Shown piece by piece: positions 1-7,275 of a stretch of DNA of 64,000 nucleotides. The stretch is from Flexivirga aerilata. GTDB taxonomy: Bacteria > Actinomycetota > Actinomycetes > Actinomycetales > Dermatophilaceae. Made by a program: the position numbers and the translations under genes. A model generated the notes under the pieces. The model saw only the letters and a program-made list of their open reading frames with translations. It was not told where the DNA came from and made no database searches. Location of the stretch: positions 62,001-126,000 of the forward strand of contig NZ_JABENB010000001.1 in assembly GCF_013002715.1 (NCBI RefSeq), read 5' to 3'. Position 1 is the stretch's first letter, and every line of letters starts with the position of its first letter.

Positions 1-726
1 CTCGACCTCGACGCGGTCTCCGCGGCCTGCCCGGACTGCAAGATCGTTCTGGTGCAGGCGAAGTCGGCGTCCTTCGCCGACCTCGGCGCTGCGGTCAACC
101 AGGCTGCCAAGACTGCCGGCGTGGTCGCGATCTCCAACTCCTACGGCGGGGGCGACGCTCCCGACTCGACCTACGGCAGCTACTACAACCACCCGGGCAT
201 CGCGGTGACCGCCTCGACCGGCGACAACGGCTACCAGGGCGCGAGCTACCCGGCGTCGTCGCACTACGTGACCGCGGTCGGCGGCACCTCGCTCACGACG
301 GCGTCCAACGCTCGCGGATGGAGCGAATCCGCTTGGAGCGGAGCGGGTTCGGGCTGCAGCACCGCCAACCAGGCACCCGCCGGCCAGAACTCGGCGGTGA
401 CCCACTGCACCGGCCGGGCGATGGCTGACGTCTCCGCGGTCGCCGACCCCAACACCGGCCTCGCGGTCTACGCGCCGACGTCCTCGACGTCATCCTCCTG
501 GGCGCAGTATGGCGGCACCTCGCTGTCGTCGCCGCTGGTCGCGTCGGTCTACGCGCTGTCGGGCAACACCGCCGGCTACGCCAACACGCTGCCCTACTCC
601 AACCCGTCCGCGCTCTTCGACGTGACGACGGGCAGCAACGGCACCAACCAGTACTGGTCGCAGGCCGGCACCGGCTGGGACGGCCCGACCGGGCTCGGCA
701 CCCCGAACGGCACCGCCGCGTTCTGA
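1..726 (+). CDS. Sedolisin-like (S53/subtilisin-fold) serine peptidase, C-terminal part
   Basis: The gene enters from the left edge in frame 1, so the N-terminus is missing; 241 codons remain. The motif GGTSLSSP near the C-terminus carries the nucleophile Ser of the S53/S8 fold, and STGDNGYQGASYP resembles the S53 oxyanion segment around the conserved Asp. The first residues (LDLDAVSAACPDCKI) look like the helix that holds the catalytic Glu/Asp pair in sedolisins; the Glu would lie left of the window. The rest is Ser/Thr/Gly/Asn-rich with few Lys, as is usual for exported proteins. Probably a secreted endopeptidase; signal peptide and propeptide are outside the window. A strong hairpin follows the stop. 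S53 versus S8 is an inference from these motifs. Confidence 0.8.
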   Translation, partial: LDLDAVSAACPDCKIVLVQAKSASFADLGAAVNQAAKTAGVVAISNSYGGGDAPDSTYGSYYNHPGIAVTASTGDNGYQGASYPASSHYVTAVGGTSLTTASNARGWSESAWSGAGSGCSTANQAPAGQNSAVTHCTGRAMADVSAVADPNTGLAVYAPTSSTSSSWAQYGGTSLSSPLVASVYALSGNTAGYANTLPYSNPSALFDVTTGSNGTNQYWSQAGTGWDGPTGLGTPNGTAAF

Positions 727-741
727 TCCGCAGCTGACGGC

Positions 742-777
742 GCAGGCGCCCTCCTCGTGCTCGGGGAGGGCGCCTGC
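742..777. terminator. Bidirectional terminator between peptidase and pcaJ
   Basis: A perfect 13-bp stem (742-754 with 765-777, arms GCAGGCGCCCTCC / GGAGGGCGCCTGC) with a 10-nt loop sits between the convergent ends of the peptidase gene and the pca operon. There is no long T-run, which is common for high-GC actinobacterial terminators. Confidence 0.75.
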
Positions 778-824
778 TCTCGTCTGCGGGTCTGTCTCGT
801 TTGCGGGTCTGCGCCGCGACCGGG

Positions 825-1517
825 TCAGCCCGCTGCCGGATCGATCCCGAGTCGCTGCGCCAGCTCGACCGCCGGCACACCCCACGTCTCACGCAGCCGC
901 GCGCCGTCCGGGCCGACCTCGATCACCGCGTGGTCGCTGTAGACCCGGCTCACGCATCCGACCCCGGTGAGCGGATAGCTGCATTCGGCAACGATTTTCG
1001 GCTCGCCGGTCTTGGTGAAGAGCGTCATCATCACCCAGACCTGCTTCGCACCGATCGCGAGGTCCATGGCTCCACCGACCGCCGGGATGTCGTCCGGTCC
1101 CCCGGTGTGCCAGTTGGCCAGGTCGCCGCGCACGGAGACCTGATAGGCACCGAGCACGCAGACGTCCAGATGACCGCCGCGCATCATCGCGAACGAGTCG
1201 GCGTGGTGGAAGTAGGCGGCCCCGGGCAGCGCGGTGACCGGCACCTTGCCGGCGTTGGTCAGGTCGGGATCGACCTGGTCGCCGACAGCTCGCGGGCCCA
1301 TACCGAGCATGCCGTTCTCGGTGTGCAGCACCACCCCGCGCTCGGCGGGAAGGTGGTCGGCGACCTTGGTGGGGTGACCGATGCCCAGGTTGGCGTAAGC
1401 ACCCGCGGGCATGTCCCGCGCGATGACCCCCGCCACCTCGTCCATCGAGAGTGGGCCGCGGTCGAGATGTTCGACGACAGAAGGGATCTGGGTCGTTGCT
1501 GGGCTCGTCATGGTCAC
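825..1517 (-). CDS. pcaJ: 3-oxoadipate CoA-transferase subunit B
   Basis: Beta subunit of beta-ketoadipate:succinyl-CoA transferase, which makes beta-ketoadipyl-CoA from beta-ketoadipate and succinyl-CoA. 230 residues, normal for the family. The catalytic Glu lies in TENGMLGMG (E67), and the GIGHPTKVADHLP segment is typical of class I CoA-transferase beta subunits. The GTG start at 1517 overlaps the stop of pcaI by four bases (GTGA) and has AAGGAG just upstream; an ATG at 1511 is an alternative. Last gene of the pcaF-pcaI-pcaJ operon, facing a terminator. SCOT-type acetoacetate transferase is possible by sequence alone, but linkage to a beta-ketoadipyl-CoA thiolase and the cat/ben genes favours PcaJ. 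Confidence 0.9.
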   Translation of the reverse strand: MTMTSPATTQIPSVVEHLDRGPLSMDEVAGVIARDMPAGAYANLGIGHPTKVADHLPAERGVVLHTENGMLGMGPRAVGDQVDPDLTNAGKVPVTALPGAAYFHHADSFAMMRGGHLDVCVLGAYQVSVRGDLANWHTGGPDDIPAVGGAMDLAIGAKQVWVMMTLFTKTGEPKIVAECSYPLTGVGCVSRVYSDHAVIEVGPDGARLRETWGVPAVELAQRLGIDPAAG

Positions 1518-2203
1518 CTGGCTCCTTGCACGCTGTAGCTGCGGGCGGCGACCCGCACCACCCGGTCGACGAAGATCGACGGGGTCACGACGGCCTCCGG
1601 GTCGAGCGAGCCGAGCGGCACGGTCTCGCTCACCTGCACGATCGTCGTGGTCGCGGCGGTCGCCATGACCGGCCCGAAGTTGCGGGCGGTCTTGCGATAG
1701 ACGAGATTGCCCATGGGGTCGGCCCGGTATGCCGAGACCAGCGCGTAGTCGCCCTTGATCGGAAACTCCAGCAGGTAGTCGCGCCCGTCGATGCGGCGCA
1801 GCTCCTTGCCCTCGGCGAGCGGCGTGCCGACCGCGGTCGGTGAGTAGAACGCGCCGATCCCCGCCCCGGCGGCGCGCATGCGCTCGGCGAGGTTGCCCTG
1901 CGGGACGACCTCCAGCTCCACCGCGCCCGACCGGTAGAGCTCGTCGAAGACGTAGGAGTCGGCCTGCCGCGGGAAGGAGCAGATCACCTTGCGCACCCGA
2001 CCCGCCTTCAGCAGCGCGGCCAGGCCGACCTCGCCGTTGCCGGCGTTGTTGGACACGATCGTCAGGTCGGTCGCGCCCTGGCGGATCAACCCGTCGATGA
2101 GGTCGAACGGCATCCCGGCGAGCCCGAATCCGCCGACCAGCACGGTGGATCCGTCCTCGATGCCGGCGACCGCCTCGTCGACGTCATCGTAGGTGGTCGT
2201 CAT
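1514..2203 (-). CDS. pcaI: 3-oxoadipate CoA-transferase subunit A
   Basis: Alpha subunit of the same CoA-transferase; 229 residues. The N-terminal VLVGGFGLAGMPFDLIDGL is the signature of class I CoA-transferase alpha subunits, and IVSNNAGNGEVGLAALL and the GNLAERMRAAGAGIGAFYSP segment fit the family. The ATG at 2203 overlaps the pcaF stop (ATGA), showing translational coupling; the reading frame stays open far upstream but that extension is antisense to the pcaF frame and is low-complexity Arg/Gly. Its 3' end overlaps pcaJ by four bases. Confidence 0.92.
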   Translation of the reverse strand: MTTTYDDVDEAVAGIEDGSTVLVGGFGLAGMPFDLIDGLIRQGATDLTIVSNNAGNGEVGLAALLKAGRVRKVICSFPRQADSYVFDELYRSGAVELEVVPQGNLAERMRAAGAGIGAFYSPTAVGTPLAEGKELRRIDGRDYLLEFPIKGDYALVSAYRADPMGNLVYRKTARNFGPVMATAATTTIVQVSETVPLGSLDPEAVVTPSIFVDRVVRVAARSYSVQGAR

Positions 2204-3405
2204 GCCGTCGCCGCCGGATTCTCCAGCACGACGGCCAGCCCCTGACCGACGCCGATGCAGATGGCCGCCACGCCATACCTCAGGTTGTCCTGCCGCAGCA
2301 CCTTCGCGAGCGTGCCGAGGATGCGGCCGCCGGAGGCGCCGAGCGGGTGGCCGATCGCGATGGCGCCGCCGCGGGTGTTGACGATCTCCGGATCGATCGG
2401 CCAGGCGTCGACGCAGACCAGCGACTGCACGGCGAACGCCTCGTTGAGCTCGACCGCGCCGACCTGGTCCCAGCCGATGCCCGCGCGTGCCAGCGCGCGG
2501 TTGGCCGCCTCGACGGGTGCATAGCCGAAAAGCTGCGGTTCCAACGCCATTGCGCCGCGGCCGACGATGCGCGCGAGCGGCTCGAGGCCGAGCTGCTGCC
2601 CGGCCTGCTCGGAGCCGAGCAGCACCGCCGACGCCCCGTCGTTGAGCGGGGAGGCGTTGCCTGCGGTGATCGTGCCGCCCTCGTCCGGGCCGCGGAACGC
2701 CGTCTTCAGTCCGGCGAGCTTCTCCACCGTCGTCGACGGACGGATGCCCTCGTCGCGGGTGAGGAGCGGCTCCTCCTTGCCAGGCACCGCGGCGACCAGG
2801 TCGTCGTAGAAGCCAGCCTCCCACGCCTCGTGCGCGAGCCGGTGCGACCGGGCGGCGAACTCGTCCTGCCGCTCGCGGGAGACCCCGAACTTCTCGGCGA
2901 GCTGCTCATTGGCCTCACCGAGGCTGATCGTCCACTCCTTCGGCATCGCCGGGTTGACCAGGCGCCAGCCGAGCGTGGTGGACACGGCCGTGGCGTCACC
3001 GGCCGGAAAGCCGCGGTTCGGCTTCGGCAGCACCCACGGCGCGCGCGTCATCGACTCGACGCCGCCGGTGAGCACGATGTCGGCGTCGCCGGATTCGATC
3101 TGGCGGCTGCCCATCATCGCCGCGTCCAGCCCGGAGCCGCAGAGCCGGTTGATCGTGGTGCCGGACACCGAGACCGGCAGCCCGGCGAGGAGCGCCGCCA
3201 TACGGGCGACGTTGCGGTTTTCCTCGCCGGCACCGTTGGCGTTGCCCCACACCACGTCGTCGATCGACTCACGGTCGAGGCCCGGCGTCTTGTCCAGCAC
3301 CGACCGTATGGCGAGGGCCGCGAGATCGTCCGGCCGCACACCGGCCAACGCCCCGCCGAACTTCCCGAACGGCGTGCGGCTGGCGGCGTAGACATAAGCG
3401 CTCAT
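2200..3405 (-). CDS. pcaF: Beta-ketoadipyl-CoA thiolase
   Basis: Thiolase of 401 residues that cleaves beta-ketoadipyl-CoA with CoA into succinyl-CoA and acetyl-CoA, the last step of the pathway. The acyl-accepting Cys is C89 in NRLCGSG, the catalytic His is H353 in GGAIAIGHPLGASGGR, the second Cys is C383 in CIGVGQG (usually CIGGGQG), and NEAF is at 321-324. First gene of the pcaFIJ operon, divergent from a LysR regulator at 3507; the 101-bp gap holds the promoters. A general acetyl-CoA acetyltransferase role cannot be excluded by sequence, but context makes PcaF the best call. Confidence 0.92.
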   Translation of the reverse strand: MSAYVYAASRTPFGKFGGALAGVRPDDLAALAIRSVLDKTPGLDRESIDDVVWGNANGAGEENRNVARMAALLAGLPVSVSGTTINRLCGSGLDAAMMGSRQIESGDADIVLTGGVESMTRAPWVLPKPNRGFPAGDATAVSTTLGWRLVNPAMPKEWTISLGEANEQLAEKFGVSRERQDEFAARSHRLAHEAWEAGFYDDLVAAVPGKEEPLLTRDEGIRPSTTVEKLAGLKTAFRGPDEGGTITAGNASPLNDGASAVLLGSEQAGQQLGLEPLARIVGRGAMALEPQLFGYAPVEAANRALARAGIGWDQVGAVELNEAFAVQSLVCVDAWPIDPEIVNTRGGAIAIGHPLGASGGRILGTLAKVLRQDNLRYGVAAICIGVGQGLAVVLENPAATA

Positions 3406-3506
3406 GCGACAAATCTAGTCCGCCGCATGAATACGGTGAAGTATCGATATCGTGGTCGATTGAGAGTCTCTACCTCTTATTCGCGCCTGAGCTGCGAGGT
3501 GATCCG
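3406..3506. promoter_or_regulatory. Divergent pcaF / lysR promoter region
   Basis: The only gap between the divergent pcaF operon and its LysR gene. It is AT-richer than its surroundings and contains two overlapping palindromes, TATCGATA (3442-3449) and CGATATCG (3445-3452), about 60 bp before the LysR start. LysR regulators usually bind such dyads next to their own gene; that this is the operator is an inference. Confidence 0.5.
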
Positions 3507-4403
3507 ATGGAGCTGCGTCACCTGCGCTACTTCGTGGTGGTCGCCGAGGAGCAGCACTTCACCCGCGCCGCCCAGCGGCTGCACATGGCGCAACCGCCGC
3601 TGTCGCAGGCGATCCGGCAGCTCGAGGCCGAGCTCGGTGTCGAGCTGTTGCACCGCAGCACCCGGCACGTGGGTCTCACCGATGCGGGGCGCGCCTACCT
3701 CGCGCAGGCCCGCGAGATCCTCGCCTCGGTCGACACCGCCGCCGATCGTGCCCGCCGGGTCGCGGCCGGCCTGGTCGGCCACCTGACGATCAGTTGCGTC
3801 GGCTCGGCCACCTATTCGCTGCTGCCGGAGCTGTCCCGCCGGCTCGACGACGCACTGCCCGGCGTCGACTTCTCCTTCCGCGGCGAGTTACTGGCCCCCG
3901 ACCAGGCCCGCGCCCTCGGCGAGGGCGCGATCGACATCGCATTGACCCGACCGCCGATCACCGATCTCGGGGTGACGACGCACCTGCTGCGGCGCGACCG
4001 TCTGGTGGTGGCCCTGCCGGAGCTGCACCCGCTCGCGGCACGCACCCAGGTGACGAGCCGCGCGCTGCGAGGCGTCGACCTCATCGTGCACTCCGCCGGG
4101 CGCCGGTCGGTGATGTATGACGTGGTGCTCCAGGTGTTGCGCGACGCGGGCGTCGAGCCGCGCATCCGGCACGAGGTCGGCGAAACCTCGACGTTGATCA
4201 CGCTCGTCGCCGGTGGCTTGGGTGCCGCGATCGTGCCCGAATCAGTCCGGGCACTCCAACTCGCCGGCGTGGTCTACCGCCCTCTGGTCCGCCCGGCCGC
4301 CCACCTCGACCTGGTCCTCGCCCACCGCACCGACCGCCACGACGCCCACCTCTCCCGCGCGGTGCAGGTCATCCGCGACGCCACGGCCGCCACCGCCCAC
4401 TGA
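3507..4403 (+). CDS. LysR-family regulator, divergent from pcaFIJ
   Basis: 298 residues, full length for LysR proteins. The N-terminal winged HTH is clear (MELRHLRYFVVVAEEQHFTR, then QPPLSQAIRQLEAELGVELL, residues about 1-60), followed by a two-lobe effector domain. The HTH closely resembles CatM/BenM-type regulators that respond to cis,cis-muconate or benzoate. ATG 3507 is preceded by GAGGTG with good spacing. Position head-to-head with pcaFIJ suggests control of that operon, perhaps by muconate or beta-ketoadipate; the effector is not deducible. Its 3' end converges on the LuxR/LAL gene across an intergenic repeat. Confidence 0.9.
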   Translation: MELRHLRYFVVVAEEQHFTRAAQRLHMAQPPLSQAIRQLEAELGVELLHRSTRHVGLTDAGRAYLAQAREILASVDTAADRARRVAAGLVGHLTISCVGSATYSLLPELSRRLDDALPGVDFSFRGELLAPDQARALGEGAIDIALTRPPITDLGVTTHLLRRDRLVVALPELHPLAARTQVTSRALRGVDLIVHSAGRRSVMYDVVLQVLRDAGVEPRIRHEVGETSTLITLVAGGLGAAIVPESVRALQLAGVVYRPLVRPAAHLDLVLAHRTDRHDAHLSRAVQVIRDATAATAH

Positions 4404-4465
4404 GTGCGCCGCTCCCCACCCACTCACGCCCCACCCGCTAACGCCCCCGACCGCCCACCCCCTTC

Positions 4466-4559
4466 GCCGAGAGGCCCACTTATCGCCCAGGGGACCACTT
4501 GTTCGGGCGCCGAGGAGCCTGGATAAGTGGGCCTGTCGGCGATACGTGAGCCTCTCGGC
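4466..4559. repeat. Intergenic palindromic repeat cluster A
   Basis: Between the convergent ends of the LysR gene and the LuxR/LAL gene. A 22-base word (4466-4487, core GAGGCCCACTTATCGCC) returns inverted at 4538-4559 with two mismatches, and a third inverted copy of its first 19 bases lies at 4522-4540 with one mismatch. The DNA can form long alternative hairpins. The core CGACAGGCCCAC of the middle copy is shared with cluster B at 25.5 kb. Confidence 0.75.
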
Positions 4560-4570
4560 GAGGAGAAGGG

Positions 4571-7231
4571 TCAGTCCGGGTCGCGCTGCCAGCGGGCCGC
4601 GAGCTGCGACCGGGAGCGCACGCCGAGCTTCGCGTAGACGCGGGTCAGGTGATACTGCACGGTCTTGACCGACAGGAACAGCTCGGCGGCGACCTCCTTG
4701 TTGCTGCGGCCGTCGGCGACGAGCGTCGCAACCGCCTCCTCCTGAGGCGTGAGTGCGTCGAAACGGCGGTCCGCCGGACGCGTCGCGTGCACACCTCCGG
4801 CCGCGAGTTCGCGATCGCAACGTTCGACGTAGGTCGTCGCACCAAGTGCCGAAAACCCTTCTCGCGCAGTCGAAAATACCGTGTCGGCTGCGCCTCTGCG
4901 GCCAGCGCGACGCAGCGTCTGCCCGTAGGCGAAGTGCACCCGGGCACGGTCGTACGGGTAGGGCAGCGGGCTGAGCAACTCGATGCTGCGCTCGAACTCG
5001 GCGCGCGCCGCGTCGAGCTCACCACGCTGACCAAGCAGCCGGCCGCGCGCGTACGCGAGACGCGCCCCGGTCGACGCGTGTCCGGCCGCAGCAGCGCGTC
5101 GCTCGTGCGGGGTGAGAAATGCGTCCGCGCCGTCCAGATCGCCGGTCACCACGAGCGCATTGGCATAGACGTCGGCCCACGGCCAGAAGCCCGGGCTGCT
5201 CACCCACTCGTCGGCCCACTCCTCGCGCAGCACGCCGAGCGCCCGCACGACCGCGGCGTAGTCGGCCTGTGCCTCGTGGAAAGCAGCTCGAGCAAGCGCC
5301 GTCGGCACCCGCATGATCGGATACTCCCGGCCTGCCGACCGGCCACGCAGGGACTCCTCCGCGGCTGCCCAGTCACCGCGCAGTGTGAGCACCTGCACCC
5401 GGGTCCACTCCAGCAGCGGGAGGAGCAGCGTCATACCGCTGCGCTCGGCGAGGCCGATGCCGGTCGTCGCCGTATGCAGCGCCGTCGACCAGTCACCGGT
5501 CGTGAACTGCGCCCGGGCGAGCCAGGCCCTGGCCCAGAGCGAGATGCGCAGCGAACCGCCCAGAAAGTCTGTCGGCACTGCACTTTCGAGCTCCTCCCGG
5601 GCGCGCTCGGGCTGGTCGGCGGCCAGCCGCAACCAGCCGGTCGCCATACTCATCCGCTGGGCGACGGCACCATGGGGGACGCTGGCCGACAGCCGGCCGT
5701 ATTCGGCGAGCGCGCCCTCGGGACCGTCCAGCACAGCCGCGCCCAGACCACGTATGGCGCGAGCTTCGATCGCAGCAGGCGACGACGGAGCACCCAACTC
5801 GACCACTCGGTCGGCCCAGGTGACCAACTCCGACGCGCGGCATCCCGCGAGGCTGTGCAGGACCTGCCGTCCGGCGATCTGCGCCGCCTCATCGGGATGG
5901 CGGCGCTCGTTGACCAGGGCCCAGGCGCGACCGAGCCGGTTGGTCGCCTCGCCGGGACGACCGCGCACGACCGCGAGGTAGCCGAGCACCGCATTGCGCA
6001 AAGGCGTTTCACGCAATGACTCCAACTCCGCGAGGTGACGGGTGGCCCGCGGAACATCGCCCGCGCCGACCATCGCGTCGACTGCGGCGATGAGCCGACC
6101 GCCGGCGCGGTCGGGGTCCGCTGTCGCCCGCGCTGCGAGGACGAGTAGATCCGCGGTAGCAGCCCACTCGCCGGACTTGGCGGTCTCTGCTGCGTGATCG
6201 ACGAGTCGATCCGCCAACCCATCGTCCGGCAAGGATGTGGCATGCCATTGGTGCCGCAAGGCAGCCGCCCGATCGTCGGCCACCTGGGCAGCCCGCTCAT
6301 GCCTGGCTGCTCGGCCTGCCGGGCCGATCTGGTCCAGCACGGCGCGTCGAGACATGTTGTCGCACAGCCTGATCCAGACGTCATCGGCGTCGAGCGACGT
6401 GAGAAGTCCGCTTCGCAACGCTGCGTCGAGAGCGGTCACCGGATCGGTGACCTCGCTGACCTGCACCGCATGGACGGCCCGAGCGGGCTGCCGACGGTCG
6501 GCCTCCTCGAGGATCGCTACGGCTTCCACGAGAGCACGGGCGTCTGGGGGCAGCTCGCCCAACGTTGCGGCCACCACGCGACTGACGCGGACCGGTGCGC
6601 GGAGGGAGCGCTGCGGCATGCCCCACTCCGAAGCGTCCGATTGGCGCAGCAATTCGTCGATCGCGCGTGCCTGCCCTCCGGTGAACTGCAGCAGTGCGAA
6701 CACCTCGGCGACGGGCAACAGTGCACCCGCCTGCTCGGCGAGAGCAACGACGTCGTCTGCGTCCAGCGATGCCAGCCGGATCACCCTGGTGCCAGTGGCG
6801 AGGACTTCGTCGTAGTGGCCGGAAACCGCAGCGTCTGCTCCCGCCGCGGGTTGGGTCCAGTCGAGCACGACCAGCCGACGGCGGTCGCTGCCCAGGGCTG
6901 CGCTGACCAACGCCTCGACCGACCGGTCATCTGCATGGTGGGCGTTCTCCACGACGACGACCTGGTCCCAGGAACCGCCGTGGTCCGAAGCAGTGCCTTC
7001 GGGCACATCGCGCAACAATGCGCCCGGCTGCGCTCGTTCCCATGACAATCCGCTGCGCACGGTGACAGGGGCATCGTCGAACGTCGAGGTCAGAGCGCGG
7101 GCGAATGTCGTTGCGCCGCAGCCGGATGCCCCGGTCACCACAATGAGCTCGGAGCGACCACCTGGCGCTGACAATCCGGCAAGCAGGGCATCGAGCACAC
7201 GCTGCCGACTGGGCACGAGGGGCAGCTGCAC
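4571..7231 (-). CDS. Large LuxR-family (LAL-type) regulator, BenR-like
   Basis: About 886 residues: an N-terminal AAA/NACHT-like ATPase region, a long helical TPR-like middle and a C-terminal LuxR HTH (FDALTPQEEAVATLVADGRS through KTVQYHLTRVYAKLGVRSRS). The P-loop reads GASGCGATT, with Ala where Walker A has Lys, so ATP binding is doubtful; a Walker B-like VVVVENAH follows. Start: the frame opens at a TTG (7279) overlapping the benCD stop, but GTG 7231 has GGTGGGAG seven bases upstream and is preferred (GTG 7237 also possible). It lies directly downstream of the ben genes in the same direction. Corynebacterial ben clusters carry a LuxR-type regulator called BenR, so control of ben genes is likely by analogy. 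Confidence 0.85.
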   Translation of the reverse strand: MQLPLVPSRQRVLDALLAGLSAPGGRSELIVVTGASGCGATTFARALTSTFDDAPVTVRSGLSWERAQPGALLRDVPEGTASDHGGSWDQVVVVENAHHADDRSVEALVSAALGSDRRRLVVLDWTQPAAGADAAVSGHYDEVLATGTRVIRLASLDADDVVALAEQAGALLPVAEVFALLQFTGGQARAIDELLRQSDASEWGMPQRSLRAPVRVSRVVAATLGELPPDARALVEAVAILEEADRRQPARAVHAVQVSEVTDPVTALDAALRSGLLTSLDADDVWIRLCDNMSRRAVLDQIGPAGRAARHERAAQVADDRAAALRHQWHATSLPDDGLADRLVDHAAETAKSGEWAATADLLVLAARATADPDRAGGRLIAAVDAMVGAGDVPRATRHLAELESLRETPLRNAVLGYLAVVRGRPGEATNRLGRAWALVNERRHPDEAAQIAGRQVLHSLAGCRASELVTWADRVVELGAPSSPAAIEARAIRGLGAAVLDGPEGALAEYGRLSASVPHGAVAQRMSMATGWLRLAADQPERAREELESAVPTDFLGGSLRISLWARAWLARAQFTTGDWSTALHTATTGIGLAERSGMTLLLPLLEWTRVQVLTLRGDWAAAEESLRGRSAGREYPIMRVPTALARAAFHEAQADYAAVVRALGVLREEWADEWVSSPGFWPWADVYANALVVTGDLDGADAFLTPHERRAAAAGHASTGARLAYARGRLLGQRGELDAARAEFERSIELLSPLPYPYDRARVHFAYGQTLRRAGRRGAADTVFSTAREGFSALGATTYVERCDRELAAGGVHATRPADRRFDALTPQEEAVATLVADGRSNKEVAAELFLSVKTVQYHLTRVYAKLGVRSRSQLAARWQRDPD

Positions 7232-7275
7232 AGACACGCTCCCACCGTATGCCCGGCTCCGGCCGCCGCGAGCCG

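Noticed and set aside
2347..3786. 479-codon plus frame opposite pcaF
   Set aside because: Antisense shadow of the thiolase gene, ending within the LysR gene in another frame; no motif.
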